Shown here one piece after another: positions 35,601 through 46,666 of a DNA stretch of 64,000 bases (positions within the stretch are counted from its first letter, which is position 1; each line of letters begins with the position of its first letter). This stretch comes from Ananas comosus (lineage: Eukaryota; Streptophyta; Magnoliopsida; Poales; Bromeliaceae), in contig NC_033633.1 of the NCBI RefSeq assembly GCF_001540865.1, positions 641,130 to 705,129 of the forward strand, given 5' to 3'. The position numbers were made by a program, and so were the translations under genes. The notes below the pieces were generated by a model. It saw only the letters and a program-made list of their open reading frames with translations. It did no database searches and had not been told where the DNA came from.

Positions 35601-37204
35601 AGTTACAGATTGGTTTCAGTACATAAAAGACATGAAATCAGATCATAAAGGAGAAAAACTGACCTATTTTCTTCCAACATCTTCCTTTGTAAGCTTCAAC
35701 TGCTTTCCTCAGCGTCTCATCCTGTGACATGTATGTAGTAAGCAGGGAAAGTTTGCTAGGCAGCGATTACGAAAATCAAGACATATATGAAAAAATAGTT
35801 GTTATTTGAGCAGTAAAATAGCTTCAATTCTGAACAAAATGCAATAGTTGCACAGGACTTAAAGTAAAAAGTCCAATCTACACTAATACCCAAAAAAAAA
35901 AAAAGGTAAAAGAGTCATGCTAAAAGAATGGATATAGCATGCTGACCTCTTGGGGGGTCCAGCCACCCTTAGCTCGCCTTATGGGGCCAGTAGTCCTCCT
36001 AGATATGAATAGGAATAGATCATTACTCACCATAAAAGAGAATAAGAAATGGATATTTAACCCAAATTCCAAAGTTTTGCACAAACAATAAAATGTCCAG
36101 GCATGAACCATAGCCAATGCGATACAAACTCAGATTATCAGAATCAACTGAAAAAAAAAAAAGAACACTAACAACTAGTATGTTCGAAGATCTAATGCGA
36201 CATAGCAGCTATACAATTAGCAGATCTTCAAAAAGAGAAAACACAATTACTACTTCATAGCAGAGAGGTAGGAATTTTGATCTATGTACAAGTGATTATC
36301 TTTTCTAACAGCTCTATAGCAAAGACACAACCAATGAACAATGTAGTAATTCTACTCGAGAAAGGGAAAGAAGTAACTTTTCTACTACTTCCTTGCAGCT
36401 TTTAAACTTAGCAACTTTTCACAGTACATTAAAAGATAAGTGCGACTACAATACAAGCTCGAACTAAGTTAGTAGAATCTCATTATTAGTGAGGCACCCT
36501 TAAATACTTTTCAACTAGAAATTAGGTTACTTCTTTGAGTTCAGTAAATTTAAATTCCATGGTTGATGTAGCTCTTCCTTTTGAGCTTGAAGACTAATGT
36601 TCTACTCTCATTACCTTCGTATTAAAGAATTGAGATAAGCAGCAAACGGAAGGATATATCTTTCCAAAGGGCTGAGTAAAACATGACAGCAGAACAAAAA
36701 AATTTCCCGACACTTAAGTTACAGAGTCCTACATGACTTATGTAAGAAAACAGTAACAACAGTGAATCGGTACATGCTGTTCTTCCAAACTATGAACACC
36801 TTAAATCTGCATTTATACTAATTCACCTTTCAACTGGATGAGAAAAAGGAACAACAAACCCAAGCAATCATAGTTTTATAACAGAATTCACCACTAAAGT
36901 AACACTATCATGCTTAAAAATTGAAACTTTACTCAACAAACGAACCTATTCCAATCAACAATGTAAATTAAGCTGGAAATGAATAGGCTGTAGAACTAGA
37001 GCAAGACATAAACACGATCCAAATCCAAATTCAGCAAATTGAACATTACTTATGGGATGGTGAAGCCGTAGGCGGGCTCGAAACAGCAGGGGACATGCTT
37101 GAAAGCCCACAGCTCCCATCGGATAGCGAGGGGCTCGACGCGGCCGTCAATTGCTTGTTCTCCACGCAGCCCTGCTCGATCTTCACAGCCGCCATCGCCT
37201 CCAT
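32605..37204 (-). CDS. MYB3R-like: MYB3R (R1R2R3-MYB) transcription factor
   Basis: Cell-cycle transcription factor that binds MSA elements (AACGG core) in G2/M genes. Exons in transcript order: 37204-37050, 35998-35947, 35721-35664, 35282-35188, 35102-34999, 34595-34467, 33715-32605; they join in phase to 567 residues. Three MYB repeats are visible: R1 (GGWTPQEDETLRKAV to WQKVLNPE), R2 (KGPWTPEEDEIIIELV to WHNHLNPK) and R3 (KKDAWTADEEISLINA to NHWNSSLKKK), with three tryptophans each. The large last exon holds the MYB3R C-terminal region, including SYPNTPSIIRRRKR and several Ser/Thr-Pro sites that CDKs could phosphorylate. The stop at 32605 is in phase, but a donor just after it leaves an alternative 3' end possible. 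The first ATG gives MEAMAAVKIEQ, a typical MYB3R start. Activator or repressor class cannot be told by eye. Confidence 0.93.
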
Positions 37205-37700
37205 CTATCATCTCCCCAACTCCATAGCATCAAAAGTCAAGAGATAACCCCCCAAAACCCTACCTTTACGCCAAAACCGAGATCCCAACGTCCGAATCCC
37301 AATTCAAAGGCCAAAAAAGCTCCCCAATCCAAACCAAACCATCTAGAAACAAAACCGAAAGGGAGCCCACGATTCCTAGGGTTTCGGATCGATAAAACCG
37401 GAGGAATCGAAGCGGCAGGGGATCGAAACCGCGGCGGCGGCGCGATCCGCGGAGGTCGGTGGGGATTCGAAAGCTTAGTATCGATCGCCCGAGAGGGAAA
37501 CCCCCCTCAGAGGAATCGAGGAGCTCCACGCGCGGGGAGGTGGCGCGAGGGCGAAGCTAAAGAGGTTCGAAACCCTCGAATCCACGAAACCTCGCCCCGC
37601 CCCTTCTCTCTCTCTCTCTCTCTCTCTCCTCTCTTTCTCTCTCTCTCTAACGACTCGAAGAAGCCTTTCAAAAAACCTCGCCCGTTGAAGGAAAGAGGAG
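37205..37700 (-). other. 5' leader region of MYB3R with CT/GA microsatellite
   Basis: GC-rich DNA directly upstream of the MYB3R start, with a (CT)n tract at about 37604-37650 on the plus strand (GA on the transcribed strand). The 205-codon plus-strand frame at 37151-37768 runs antisense through the first exon and leader; it has low-complexity Ser/Leu sequence and is rejected as a gene. Confidence 0.55.
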
Positions 37701-38049
37701 AAAAGGGAAAATTAAAAAAAAATTATTGCGTAGAATTTACACATACTCCCTGTATTATCATTCCGTGATAACTTACTCCCTATTTAACAAAAGATCAAAA
37801 TTTTGAATAAGATTAGCATTACTTTTTAGTGTCATATTCCCATTTAGAATGATCAGGATAGGGACTAAATTGCAATAATAAAAGTTTCAGAGACTAAACT
37901 GTTTTAATTTAAAAGAATATGACAGTGCTGCAATATGTTTCTAGTACAAGGGCTTTTCATACAATTTTTATCCAAAATATTATTATTAAATTATTTTTTA
38001 CTGGAAGGGAATTAAACAAATGAAGGAAAGGGATCTGCGACGGAGACTT

Positions 38050-38242
38050 AACGGAGCCGTTAAATTAACCACGAGGGCAAGAGCGAAAGGCGCGTAACGG
38101 CTTCTAACGGCGTCCGGTGCCGTTGCGTGGCGAGTTTGAGTGTTTGAAACCTCAAACGGCACTCTCCCCGACTTTTATGGTGGGGGGGAGTTAAGGGGCC
38201 GTTGGGAGCCGTTCGATCCTTCGCGGGCTCATTTGAGCCGTT
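38050..38242. promoter_or_regulatory. Cluster of nine MSA-core (AACGG) motifs upstream of MYB3R
   Basis: AACGG occurs at 38050, 38096, 38106 and 38155, and its complement CCGTT at 38057, 38120, 38199, 38209 and 38238. TCTAACGGC at 38104-38112 fits the MSA consensus YCYAACGGYYA closely. The cluster lies 0.85-1.04 kb upstream of the MYB3R start codon, and no other start codon is nearer. MSA elements are the binding sites of MYB3R proteins. Confidence 0.6.
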
Positions 38243-38440
38243 GGATCGAAACTGCGGACGCGAGATTTTGTATTAAATTACTGAGGGGGGGGCGTTTTTT
38301 ATTAAAATAAAATATTATTAAGGGGTTATGAGAATTGAGAGGGACGGCTTAACTGTAATGGCTTTAATGCGATATTAAAGGATTAAGAAGTTGGGATTTT
38401 AATTAGGGGATATATAATAATTATTTTATTTTATATAATT

Positions 38441-38478
<38 letters not shown>

Positions 38479-39824
38479 TTGAATTAGTACGCAAATCATA
38501 ATTCATATTATCCATAATAATTTTTGAAATAAATTAAATTTAAGGTTCAGAATATCTAATTATCATAACAATTTGGAATTATGGTTGGACCTAACATCAT
38601 CAACAAAACTCTTGCATGATACATAAGTGCATAATATAAGCTCATTGGATCAAATTTCTATATAATTGTCATAATAAAATGGATTAGTTTACGATATGTA
38701 CAGAGTTTGATAAATTATCCTTTATATATATATATTCTTTGTAAAATCTAAATCTTTGTACGCATACTCTTTAGAAACCCAAACCCAAATTCTATGTAGA
38801 AATACACCCTTTGCAATTAGAAAGCCTTCATGTTGATAAAACTTACTTTTAGCTACATCTAATGGGTGCCAAGCTACAACTAGTATAACAGTTAGATACT
38901 CATATATCAACTATAATACAACTTTTTGATATAGGTTTAATTTAGAAGTCATCTAAGATCAAAGTCTTAGTTAGGCCTGCACCTTTTTTAGTTTCGACTG
39001 GACCATGCCAACTTGTCCCATAACTTCTATTAGTCTCGCGCGCCCTCACCCACGCCCGCCTGGGCACACACATGAACCAAAAGAAGAACCTGCGCGCACA
39101 CATGAACGAAAAGAAAGAAAGAAAGAAAGAAAATAATGCCACACCATGACTCTCCTGAGTCTACATTTCTAAAATCAGATTTGAATTCTCAATTTCCCTG
39201 TACGCAATTTTTTTTATATATGGAATCTAAATATGCCTTTATAAACTTTTGAGCATCGTTAAAAAATACCACCTGATTGTTGAAAGGAGACGAACAAAAC
39301 ACTCAAAATCTACATAAAACATGGTTCTCTCGGGAGAGATTTATTTACGATTTAATCAATTTTGTGCTATTTTGAACGTTTAAATGGTAAACTTAAAGTG
39401 GAGTGAGAGCAATCCAAACAAACACTCAAGACTCAAAATATCTTCAAAATTGACATGTGTCATTGTTCCCCACATTCATTATATACTCAAATATGTATTA
39501 GCTTAGCAGGTCGAGGGAAAAGCAGAGTAATTAACGAATAAAAGCACAACAAATTAGCTAACAAAAGTTACAACATTACACCACAGCAGCTCGCTATTTA
39601 GATCTACACCTTTTAACCCCGATTAGCAAGCGAGTCTAATCCACACTTTTTTTAAAAGAACTTTTATAAACTTTAATTTTAATTTAATAGTCTAGGAACT
39701 CCAAAAGTTACAAAAGCTCTGTGGAGAAGCGCTTCCCAGCAAAAGGGTGAGGGAAAAAGAAAAAGGCAGAGTTCGGTAGCCTCGAATCCCCGGCCATTCC
39801 CATTATGTAATTTAATTTAATTCC
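38243..39824. other. Intergenic between MYB3R promoter and GH17 gene
   Basis: AT-rich, with an (ATT)n microsatellite at about 38445-38478 and (GAAA)n at about 39110-39132. No gene recognised. Confidence 0.6.
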
Positions 39825-42006
39825 TCACGAGGTGTACTTGCAATTCCCATAGCCTGTAACATAGCCAAATCAAACATTACTGCTTTGACTAAATTAATAA
39901 CGAGCAATAATAATATGTTGGCAGTAAAATTCATAGAACCATAAATCATTATTTGCAATTAATGTCTTTTGAAAATGAAAACTCTCTTTATCCTATGAGC
40001 TCAATGGTGAATGCGAGATGAGTGTTAAAATGATACGGGAATGAGGGAATGAGTGGGTTACTGGGGTCAGTGGTGGTGACGACGCCGGTGCCGGAGAAGT
40101 AGCAGTCGAAGTCGTTGCGGCCGTTGGCCTGGAAGAAGGCGTTCATGGCGAAGGCGGCGTGGGCCTGCAGGGTGTTGGGGAGGAAGCAGGCCCCGCCGTC
40201 CTGGATGGGGCTGCAGTCCACGCCACCGCCGCCGCCGCCGCTGCACGCGTAGTTTATGTTGCTCTGCAGCGCGTCCCCGCTCGCGTTCGACTGCGCCACG
40301 CACCACTTCCCGCTCCCCGACGGAGACGGGTTCGGCTCCGCGGCCTAAAAAATATACACAAATATACATTCAGAATAGTTGTTATTGCGATTAAATCCAA
40401 TAGTAATATGAACATTAATAAATAATAATCTATGGAAAAGAGTGAAGGTGATGGTTAGGAACAAACGGTACTAATTAATCGATTATTCTGAGCCCATACG
40501 TGGTTATGTGGGGTACGTAGGGAGGAGGAAATCTTATGGAACACGCGTTCCGAGCCTGGATTCGCGCGCGCGCACAGCAGGCGTAAAGGACGAGGACGCG
40601 CATCAAAGCAACGATGGCTCGGGGCCGCCCAGGCCACACGAATAAAGAAGCTTTGATGCTCGCTATGATGTACCCGACCCGCCAACATTGACTAGAAGCT
40701 CATGGGTACAATACAACGGACGGTTCCACCCAATTAAATCACCATGAAAATACCAAAATCCTTAACACAAACACACACACACACGTGAAGAAAGCAAAAA
40801 CCGAACCTCCTCCTCCCTATTTGGTTAATAGAGCTGTTGTTAAGCAATTATATTTAGTAGGCCATAGCACCATTTTTTTTTTAAAAAAAAGGAATAATGC
40901 CTTTTTCATAAAAGTTATATACCATCTTTAGACTTAATTTGATATTAAGATAAAGTAAAGTAAGAATAAAAATATATAAAAAAAAATGTTTTTTTTGTTT
41001 TCGGTAAAATCATATAAAATATATTGTAACCAAATGATCGCGATATACGTATTAACGTAATATTATGTCCAAAAGCATATCGTAACTCTACTCACCGGGT
41101 CGCGAAGAACGCCGGCGTCGTAGACGGCGGTTAGGTCGGGGCGGAAGAGGCCGAAGTTGCGCTCGGCCGTGGGCCCGGGCTTGAGGTCCTCGTTGAAGAG
41201 CGAGAAGACGTACGTCTCGAACGTCCGATTGGGCATCAACGGCGTGCCTTTCCCCGAGTTCACCAGCCGGATCAGGTTCCCGTTGTACGCCGCCGCGTCA
41301 TCGCCGAGTACACCGCGTCCAGCTGCGCCTCGAACATGTTCGTGTAGGTTATCCCCGTCGCCGGGTCCAGCACCCCCGCGTTCGGCCTGAACAGCGCGTA
41401 GTCTAGGGTTTTGGGGGTGTAGCCGAAGTAGGGGTAGGGGTTCACCACGAAGGGGCTCTTCGTCTTGCGGTGGAAGTCCAGCATCGGGGCGAAGATGACG
41501 CGGTCGTAGCCGCGGCGGAACCGGCCCGTGGAGGGGGCGTCGGAGGCGGAGAGGATCCCGAGGGAGTGCGGGGTCGAGACGCGGATCTCCGGGAACCCCG
41601 CCGCGGCGAGCGCCGCGGAGAGGGCGCGCATGGCGGGGACGAGGCGGGCGATGAGGGTCCGGTCCGCGGTCGCGAGGATCTCGTTGCCCACGGCGACGAG
41701 GGAGATGTTGGTGGCCGGGTGGAAGGGGGCGACGTTCGCGGCGACCCACGCCGCGGCCCCGGAGGGGGCGGCGAGCGAGGGGATGACGCCGTTGGGGGCG
41801 GTGATCATCACGGAGATCCCCGTCCCCGCGAAGGCGCGGATGAAATCCGGGTTGGAGTCGAAGAGCTTCACGCGGTCCACGAACGTGTGGTCGCGGAGGA
41901 ACGCCGCCGTGCGAGCCGGCGCCGAGAGCAGCGCGAGGAGCTCGAACACGGCGGCGAATCGGAGGAGCGCTAGGGTTAGGGTTTGCGGCGGAGAAAGCGA
42001 CGCCAT
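39825..42006 (-). pseudogene. GH17-X8 glucan endo-1,3-beta-glucosidase, frameshifted as read
   Basis: Secreted beta-1,3-glucanase of family GH17 with a C-terminal X8/CBM43 domain; such enzymes act on callose. Exons in transcript order: 42006-41096, 40344-40062, 39853-39825. A signal peptide is followed by TFVDRVKLFDSNPDF, the acid/base motif VAVGNEIL and the family stretch PFVVNPYPYFGY, then after the break PLMPNRTFETYVFSLFNEDLKPGPTAERNFGLF; the X8 domain has WCVAQ, DCSPIQ and the tail YGNCKYTS. Two blocks are missing: about 19 residues after the signal peptide (near 41910), where the family has its 'GVNYG' start, and about 30 residues with the nucleophile motif ETGWPS near 41300, where the frame also shifts. 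As read, the enzyme would be inactive. An assembly collapse of GC-rich sequence is an equally good explanation. Closest group by eye: Arabidopsis At3g55430-like. Confidence 0.82.
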
Positions 42007-44082
42007 TGGAGAGGGATTGGGCGAGGAGTTGCGTGGAGTGAGGCAGAAGCAGAGATACAGCAGCAGGGTTCAAAATAGTATCCCCATTTTATTTTAATTT
42101 AATTCCGCGTTATGATAAAGACACCCCCTTTTCCACTTTTTTCCCATCCGGGAAAAGGAATATAAAAAGGGGCGCTTTTACTGAAAGGGGGTAAGTATAT
42201 CGAAATTACAATTAAGTAACGTAAGAGGTTGTAGTACGTTGACTGGTTTGACCCCTGGGCGGTGCCACGTGGCGATGTGGACGATGTCGGTTCCAACTCG
42301 GTAAGCTTACCTCCCCCTCCGTTATTTTCGTGCAGTTTTAAAGTAATGGTGGCGTGATTGTGGGGTACGTGGGGGGCGTACGTGGTTCGTCGCATTCGAG
42401 CCTAAGATTTATCCAATTACACGATTAGGCTCGCCAAAAGTGACGAGCCCAAAGTCCAAGCCGTGCTTAGAATGGGTTCGGGGGGGATGTGTCAAGCGTG
42501 TGAAGTGTTTGACCAAATCGAGTGTCCGGAGACGTGATGTGGTTGCTCATTACGAGTTGCCACAGCAAACAGCTTTTTCATCCAGTGGGAATCCGACACG
42601 CGGGCCATTCTCTTCTCCGAGGCAAAATTGGCCCAAGTGGATTGAAGCTCACATGTTCGAGGAAATATCTCAGAGAACGGTTAATTTACTTAGCATCAGG
42701 TACTTTTCTCTTCCCTTTGTTTATTGCGCATTTGATTCAAATTTTTTTGGGATGATTTTGTTGATATCTTATAGCAATTGAATCATCTAATTGTTTTGCA
42801 AATTAATGATTATAGTAATGGTAATATGTTTAACATGATATGTCCTACTACACATTGTCTTATGATTAAATCAAATATTAAACCCCTTTTTTTTCGTTTT
42901 TGTAAATCAATGGTAGTGGAGTTATCCATTAGTGATGAGATCCCTAAGGTCAAACTACTTTTGATTAAAGGATGGATAAAAGAACAGGATTAGAGAAAGG
43001 AAGAGATGAAAAAGTGTGGTTTTAAAAGCTATATATGCTTTTCGCCTATTGTGTCTAAAGCTTTGATACTTATTTGTTGCTTCAAGTTAGAAAATGAAAA
43101 AGGAAACCAAGAGATGCAAAGCTGAGTATTCTTCCGCTTTTGTGCGTTTGGTGTCTCAGTTTATGGTCCTCTGTAATTTGAGTATATTTGGCGCTGCTGT
43201 AATGAAAAGAATCACCTGAATTAGGATCTTGTTCATGTCATAAAATTGTGAGAAAATATGTAGTAAGACAATCTGAGACAAAAGTTGGTCCATGTGAGTT
43301 CTTAATCGCCTTAGCTTCTATCACAGCCTTTTTTCATGTTTTTCTTTTCTCTTCGCGAAATGCGAATATCGTGATCCACTAACCCAACTTAGATTTGTAA
43401 CTGGGTTAACCATTTGGATTGCTTTTTGGTATTTTTTCCACTGATTCCAGATGAAGCACCTGAACATCCCAGTTTCGTTCGGAGAACTTAGAAGGAGAGT
43501 ATAACATACATAGTCACTCAAATCGATAGCTAATGTTCTAAGTAGAATTAAAAGATTTTTGTTTTGAACTGTGAAATACTTGATCAAGCCATTAACCTTT
43601 AATGGTGAGGCAAGTGCTCAGACCTTTACTTTGAAGTAAAAGGGGAAGAAACTCGAGACTCATAATATAAAGCTTTTTGACCACTTTTCGTTAAAGTGGG
43701 TACAATTAACTCATCAGGGACTTCCCTTGTAGAATCAAAAATCAGAATTTATGTGGATTCGCACGAGTATGTGATGTCTTAAGAAAGAATATATATCTTC
43801 TTAACTATTTACAGCACTCATTAGAGGAAGAAGAATCTCTCGAAGTAGAAGTTAACTCTGGCATTGTGGTCCTGTTGTGCGTATAATGATCAAGGATATC
43901 TTATTGAGATTTTATCATAGAGTCATCTACGTATCTAAGCAAATTTGCATAATTGAGTAAGAAACTGCTCTTAGTCGGTAAGCTAACTCATTAGAATTTT
44001 GTGAATTTTGACAAAATATTCTGGAAACGATAGAACGGAAATGGGATAAGTAGTTCAATTTTCCTTTAATGTATTATTGTTT
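42007..44082. other. GH17 upstream region and intergenic DNA
   Basis: Upstream leader of the GH17 gene (minus), then AT-rich DNA. A 113-codon plus frame at 42440-42781, GC-richer at its start, has no family resemblance; it could be an unannotated transcript but is not supported as a gene. Elsewhere nothing is seen. Confidence 0.5.
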
Positions 44083-44236
44083 TTTTTTTAGAGAGAGAGA
44101 TAGGTAGCACGCAACTCGCTTCGTTTATTTCATTTAGAAATAAACTTAGCTGGAAATGTGAATCAATTAGGATTCGAACTTGGGACCTCGAGTACCAACC
44201 ACCAAGCCCTTTGCCACTTGCACTAGAGACAGTCGG
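44083..44236 (-). mobile_element. Full-length tRNA-derived SINE with 17-bp target duplication
   Basis: Short retroposon. On the minus strand an A-box-like TGGCAAAGGGCTTGG is followed by a B box AGTTCGAATCC, as in a tRNA-derived Pol III promoter, then the body ('gctaagtttatttctaaat', 'gaaataaacgaagcgag') and a poly(A) end. The perfect direct repeat TTAATGTATTATTGTTT at 44066-44082 and 44237-44253 marks the target duplication. Related copies in this window: 8108, 9822 and 30186. Confidence 0.82.
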
Positions 44237-44253
44237 TTAATGTATTATTGTTT

Positions 44254-45904
44254 GTTCAAGAAATTTGAGTTTTGTGAGACACAGTTCCACTTTGTAGAGA
44301 TGGATGCCTTCTCTGAAGGCCTGCGCAGCAGGCATAAATTGTTTTCTTACACTCATACTATCCGTCGCTCAATAGAAAAGAGCTTCTGCAGCTTCTGTTT
44401 CTGCCGTATAAGTTATCGACTGCTTGCTATGCCAGCATAAGAAGTTCAGAAAACTAAGTTGCGGTGGAATTTAAAGAAAGGGACAAATATGTTTGCGAAA
44501 TTTCTCACTATGTATAGCTGTGTATTATTTCAGATTCAAACCACCATTGATTTATCAGCAACAGGACAAAATGAGAAGCTTCACCTGCACTGAGAATGCA
44601 TATACATGTTGCAAATTTATTATCAATATTAAATTGTTCAACAGAGCCATTGCCAGGTGTAAATTGTGGATTACTCTCAAATAGAATACTTAATTACATA
44701 GGGGCCATTTTACGGCCTGTACCTACTTGCATTAAGTATTACTTCTACCTAATAACAGCAGTATGTGTTCTTACTTTTTATGTTCAGGAAAAATGATGCG
44801 CAATGAAGAACCAAAATCGCGGCTATCAATCAAAGGCTATTATTGCTCGGAACTGGAATGATTCGCCAACACGCAACCTAATTAAGTTTTATGTACTAAT
44901 TCTGGTCTGAAGGTATGTCTTATTTTTTCTAAATAAGCTTTCATCATCATCATCATTATTATTATAATTCATTATTCTACCTGGTACGTTTTACAAGCTA
45001 TAATTCGTGAATGCATTACAATAGGAACCCTCTTTCACCTGCGTGTGAGTTTCGACAAAATTATTGATTAGTTACTGAGTAATAACTTTAGATTAAATTT
45101 TCTATTTTTGAAGTTTTAGAAGCTCAGTACTTTAAGCTCAGTGTCGCGATAAAAGTAACACAATTTTTTTGCTTTTCTTAGAGCCGAGGAATTGTTCTAA
45201 ATTATAGCCCAACAAATAAACTGTTGGACAACCAACAAAATGTAAATTAAAAAAAAAAAAAAAAAAGAAGAAGAAGAGATGTTCCAACATTCCGACCCAA
45301 CTTTTCCCACCACCATGTGTTAAAGAAAGCGACAACATTCAAACTTAATACGAACTTACCAACAAAGAGTACGTGAAGCTTACAAATAATCCCCAATATA
45401 ATTCTGGTAATGCAAATTGATTCTTATTCTTGTTTTATTCAAGCACTTTAATTCTCAATAAATTTTTACATATTATACCGTACTCCAGTTCTCGCCGTAA
45501 GAAAATTTGGAACTTTCTTTTGTTGTAAACTAGACTCTGGGTAAGATGGTTGTTTCATACGAAAATTATGTTTCTTAGGACCAACCATGAAAGCTAAATG
45601 CAATATTTATTATGTATAAAACTTGGTAAGCTACAACATTTAAAGTGAAAAACATGAGTTATCCACTCATTTATTAGATACTAATAAAAATTACGGAAAC
45701 ACACGTCCTTTTCCTTTGACCATTTTATGTTTTCCTTGTTAGGAAAAAAAAAAAAGAGATAAAAACAGCAAGGAAATTTTAAAATAATAATAAAAAAAAA
45801 AAGAAAAGTTGGCCTAAACAGCAACCTCCCTTAGCCCTTAAACATCCCTGGATCCCCCACGCTCCACCAACTATTCCAAATTAAAAGAGAAAAAAAAACC
45901 TTTC
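44254..45904. other. Intergenic, no gene recognised
   Basis: AT-rich, with (CAT)n near 44943 and A-rich tracts. Open frames at 44180-44796 are short and without family resemblance. The last about 60 bp before 45905 are the leader of the next gene. Confidence 0.55.
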
Positions 45905-46666
45905 ATGGCCGAGGAAGAGGAGAAGAAGACGAAGAAGAAGAAGAAGAAGCAGCAGCATCATCAGCATCCCCCTCCCCAAAACCCTAACCCTAACACCCAA
46001 TTCCCCTCCTTCTTCTCCTCCGCCGGGGCGAAGAAACCCTCGGCCTCGGCATCGGTCTCGGCCTCGGCCGCGGAGGCGCAGTTCAAGGCGAGCTCGGAGG
46101 TGAAGGGGCTGCGGTTCGGGGGCCAGTTCGTGGTGCGATCGTTCACGGTGCGGCGGGCGTCGCCGCTGGAGCTGCTGCGGCTGCTGGACATCCCGGCGGC
46201 GTTCCTGGCGCGGTGCGCGAGCCTGCCGTTCCCGTCGACGACGACGTACCTCCCGACGAGCTTCACGATCCTCGCCCACCACGCGTGGCGCACGCTCACG
46301 CTGGGCCTCGGCACCAACAAGTCCAAGGCGCTGGTCTTCGTCTTCGAGTCCGAGGCCATGAAGGCCGCGGTGGACCAGCTCTGGCCCCCGCTCGTCCCCC
46401 TCGGCGACGTCAACAAGAAGCTCATCCGGGGCCTCACCGGCACCGACATGGCGCGCTTCAAGTTCCGCAAGGGCTGCCTCACCCTCTACGTCTACGCCGT
46501 CCGCCGCTCCGGCGCCGTCGGCTTCGCCTGCGCCGACGATCTCCGCCGCGTCCTCGAGGCCGTCGTCGCGCTCAAGGACTTCCTCGACCACACCGCCATG
46601 CTCGCCCTCCCCACCCAGCGCTCCATCGCCTTCGCCCCCCCCACCGCCGTCGCCATGGCCCACTGA
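45905..46666 (+). CDS. Conserved plant protein of unknown function, intronless
   Basis: Single-exon frame of 253 residues, very GC-rich in its coding part. I recognise no named domain. What can be seen: a Lys/Glu-rich, then Gln/His/Pro-rich N terminus (residues 1-40, low complexity), a Ser/Ala-rich linker to about 60, then a well-ordered globular part with FTVRRASPLELLRLLDIP, FPSTTTYLPTSFTILAHHAW, NKSKALVFVFESEAMK and FLDHTAMLALPTQRSIAF. It has no signal peptide and no membrane segment. The sequence looks like one conserved across monocots and other plants, but I cannot attach a function. The start is the first ATG of the frame; a shorter start inside the low-complexity part is possible. The gene stands alone, with SINE-bearing intergenic DNA upstream. 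Confidence 0.75.
   Translation: MAEEEEKKTKKKKKKQQHHQHPPPQNPNPNTQFPSFFSSAGAKKPSASASVSASAAEAQFKASSEVKGLRFGGQFVVRSFTVRRASPLELLRLLDIPAAFLARCASLPFPSTTTYLPTSFTILAHHAWRTLTLGLGTNKSKALVFVFESEAMKAAVDQLWPPLVPLGDVNKKLIRGLTGTDMARFKFRKGCLTLYVYAVRRSGAVGFACADDLRRVLEAVVALKDFLDHTAMLALPTQRSIAFAPPTAVAMAH

Noticed and set aside
37151..37768. 205-codon plus-strand frame
   Set aside because: Runs antisense through the first MYB3R exon and its leader, has low-complexity Ser/Leu sequence from a CT microsatellite, and resembles no family.
41470..42097. Long antisense frames over the GH17 gene
   Set aside because: They are shadows of GC-rich coding sequence; the minus strand carries a recognisable GH17 protein.
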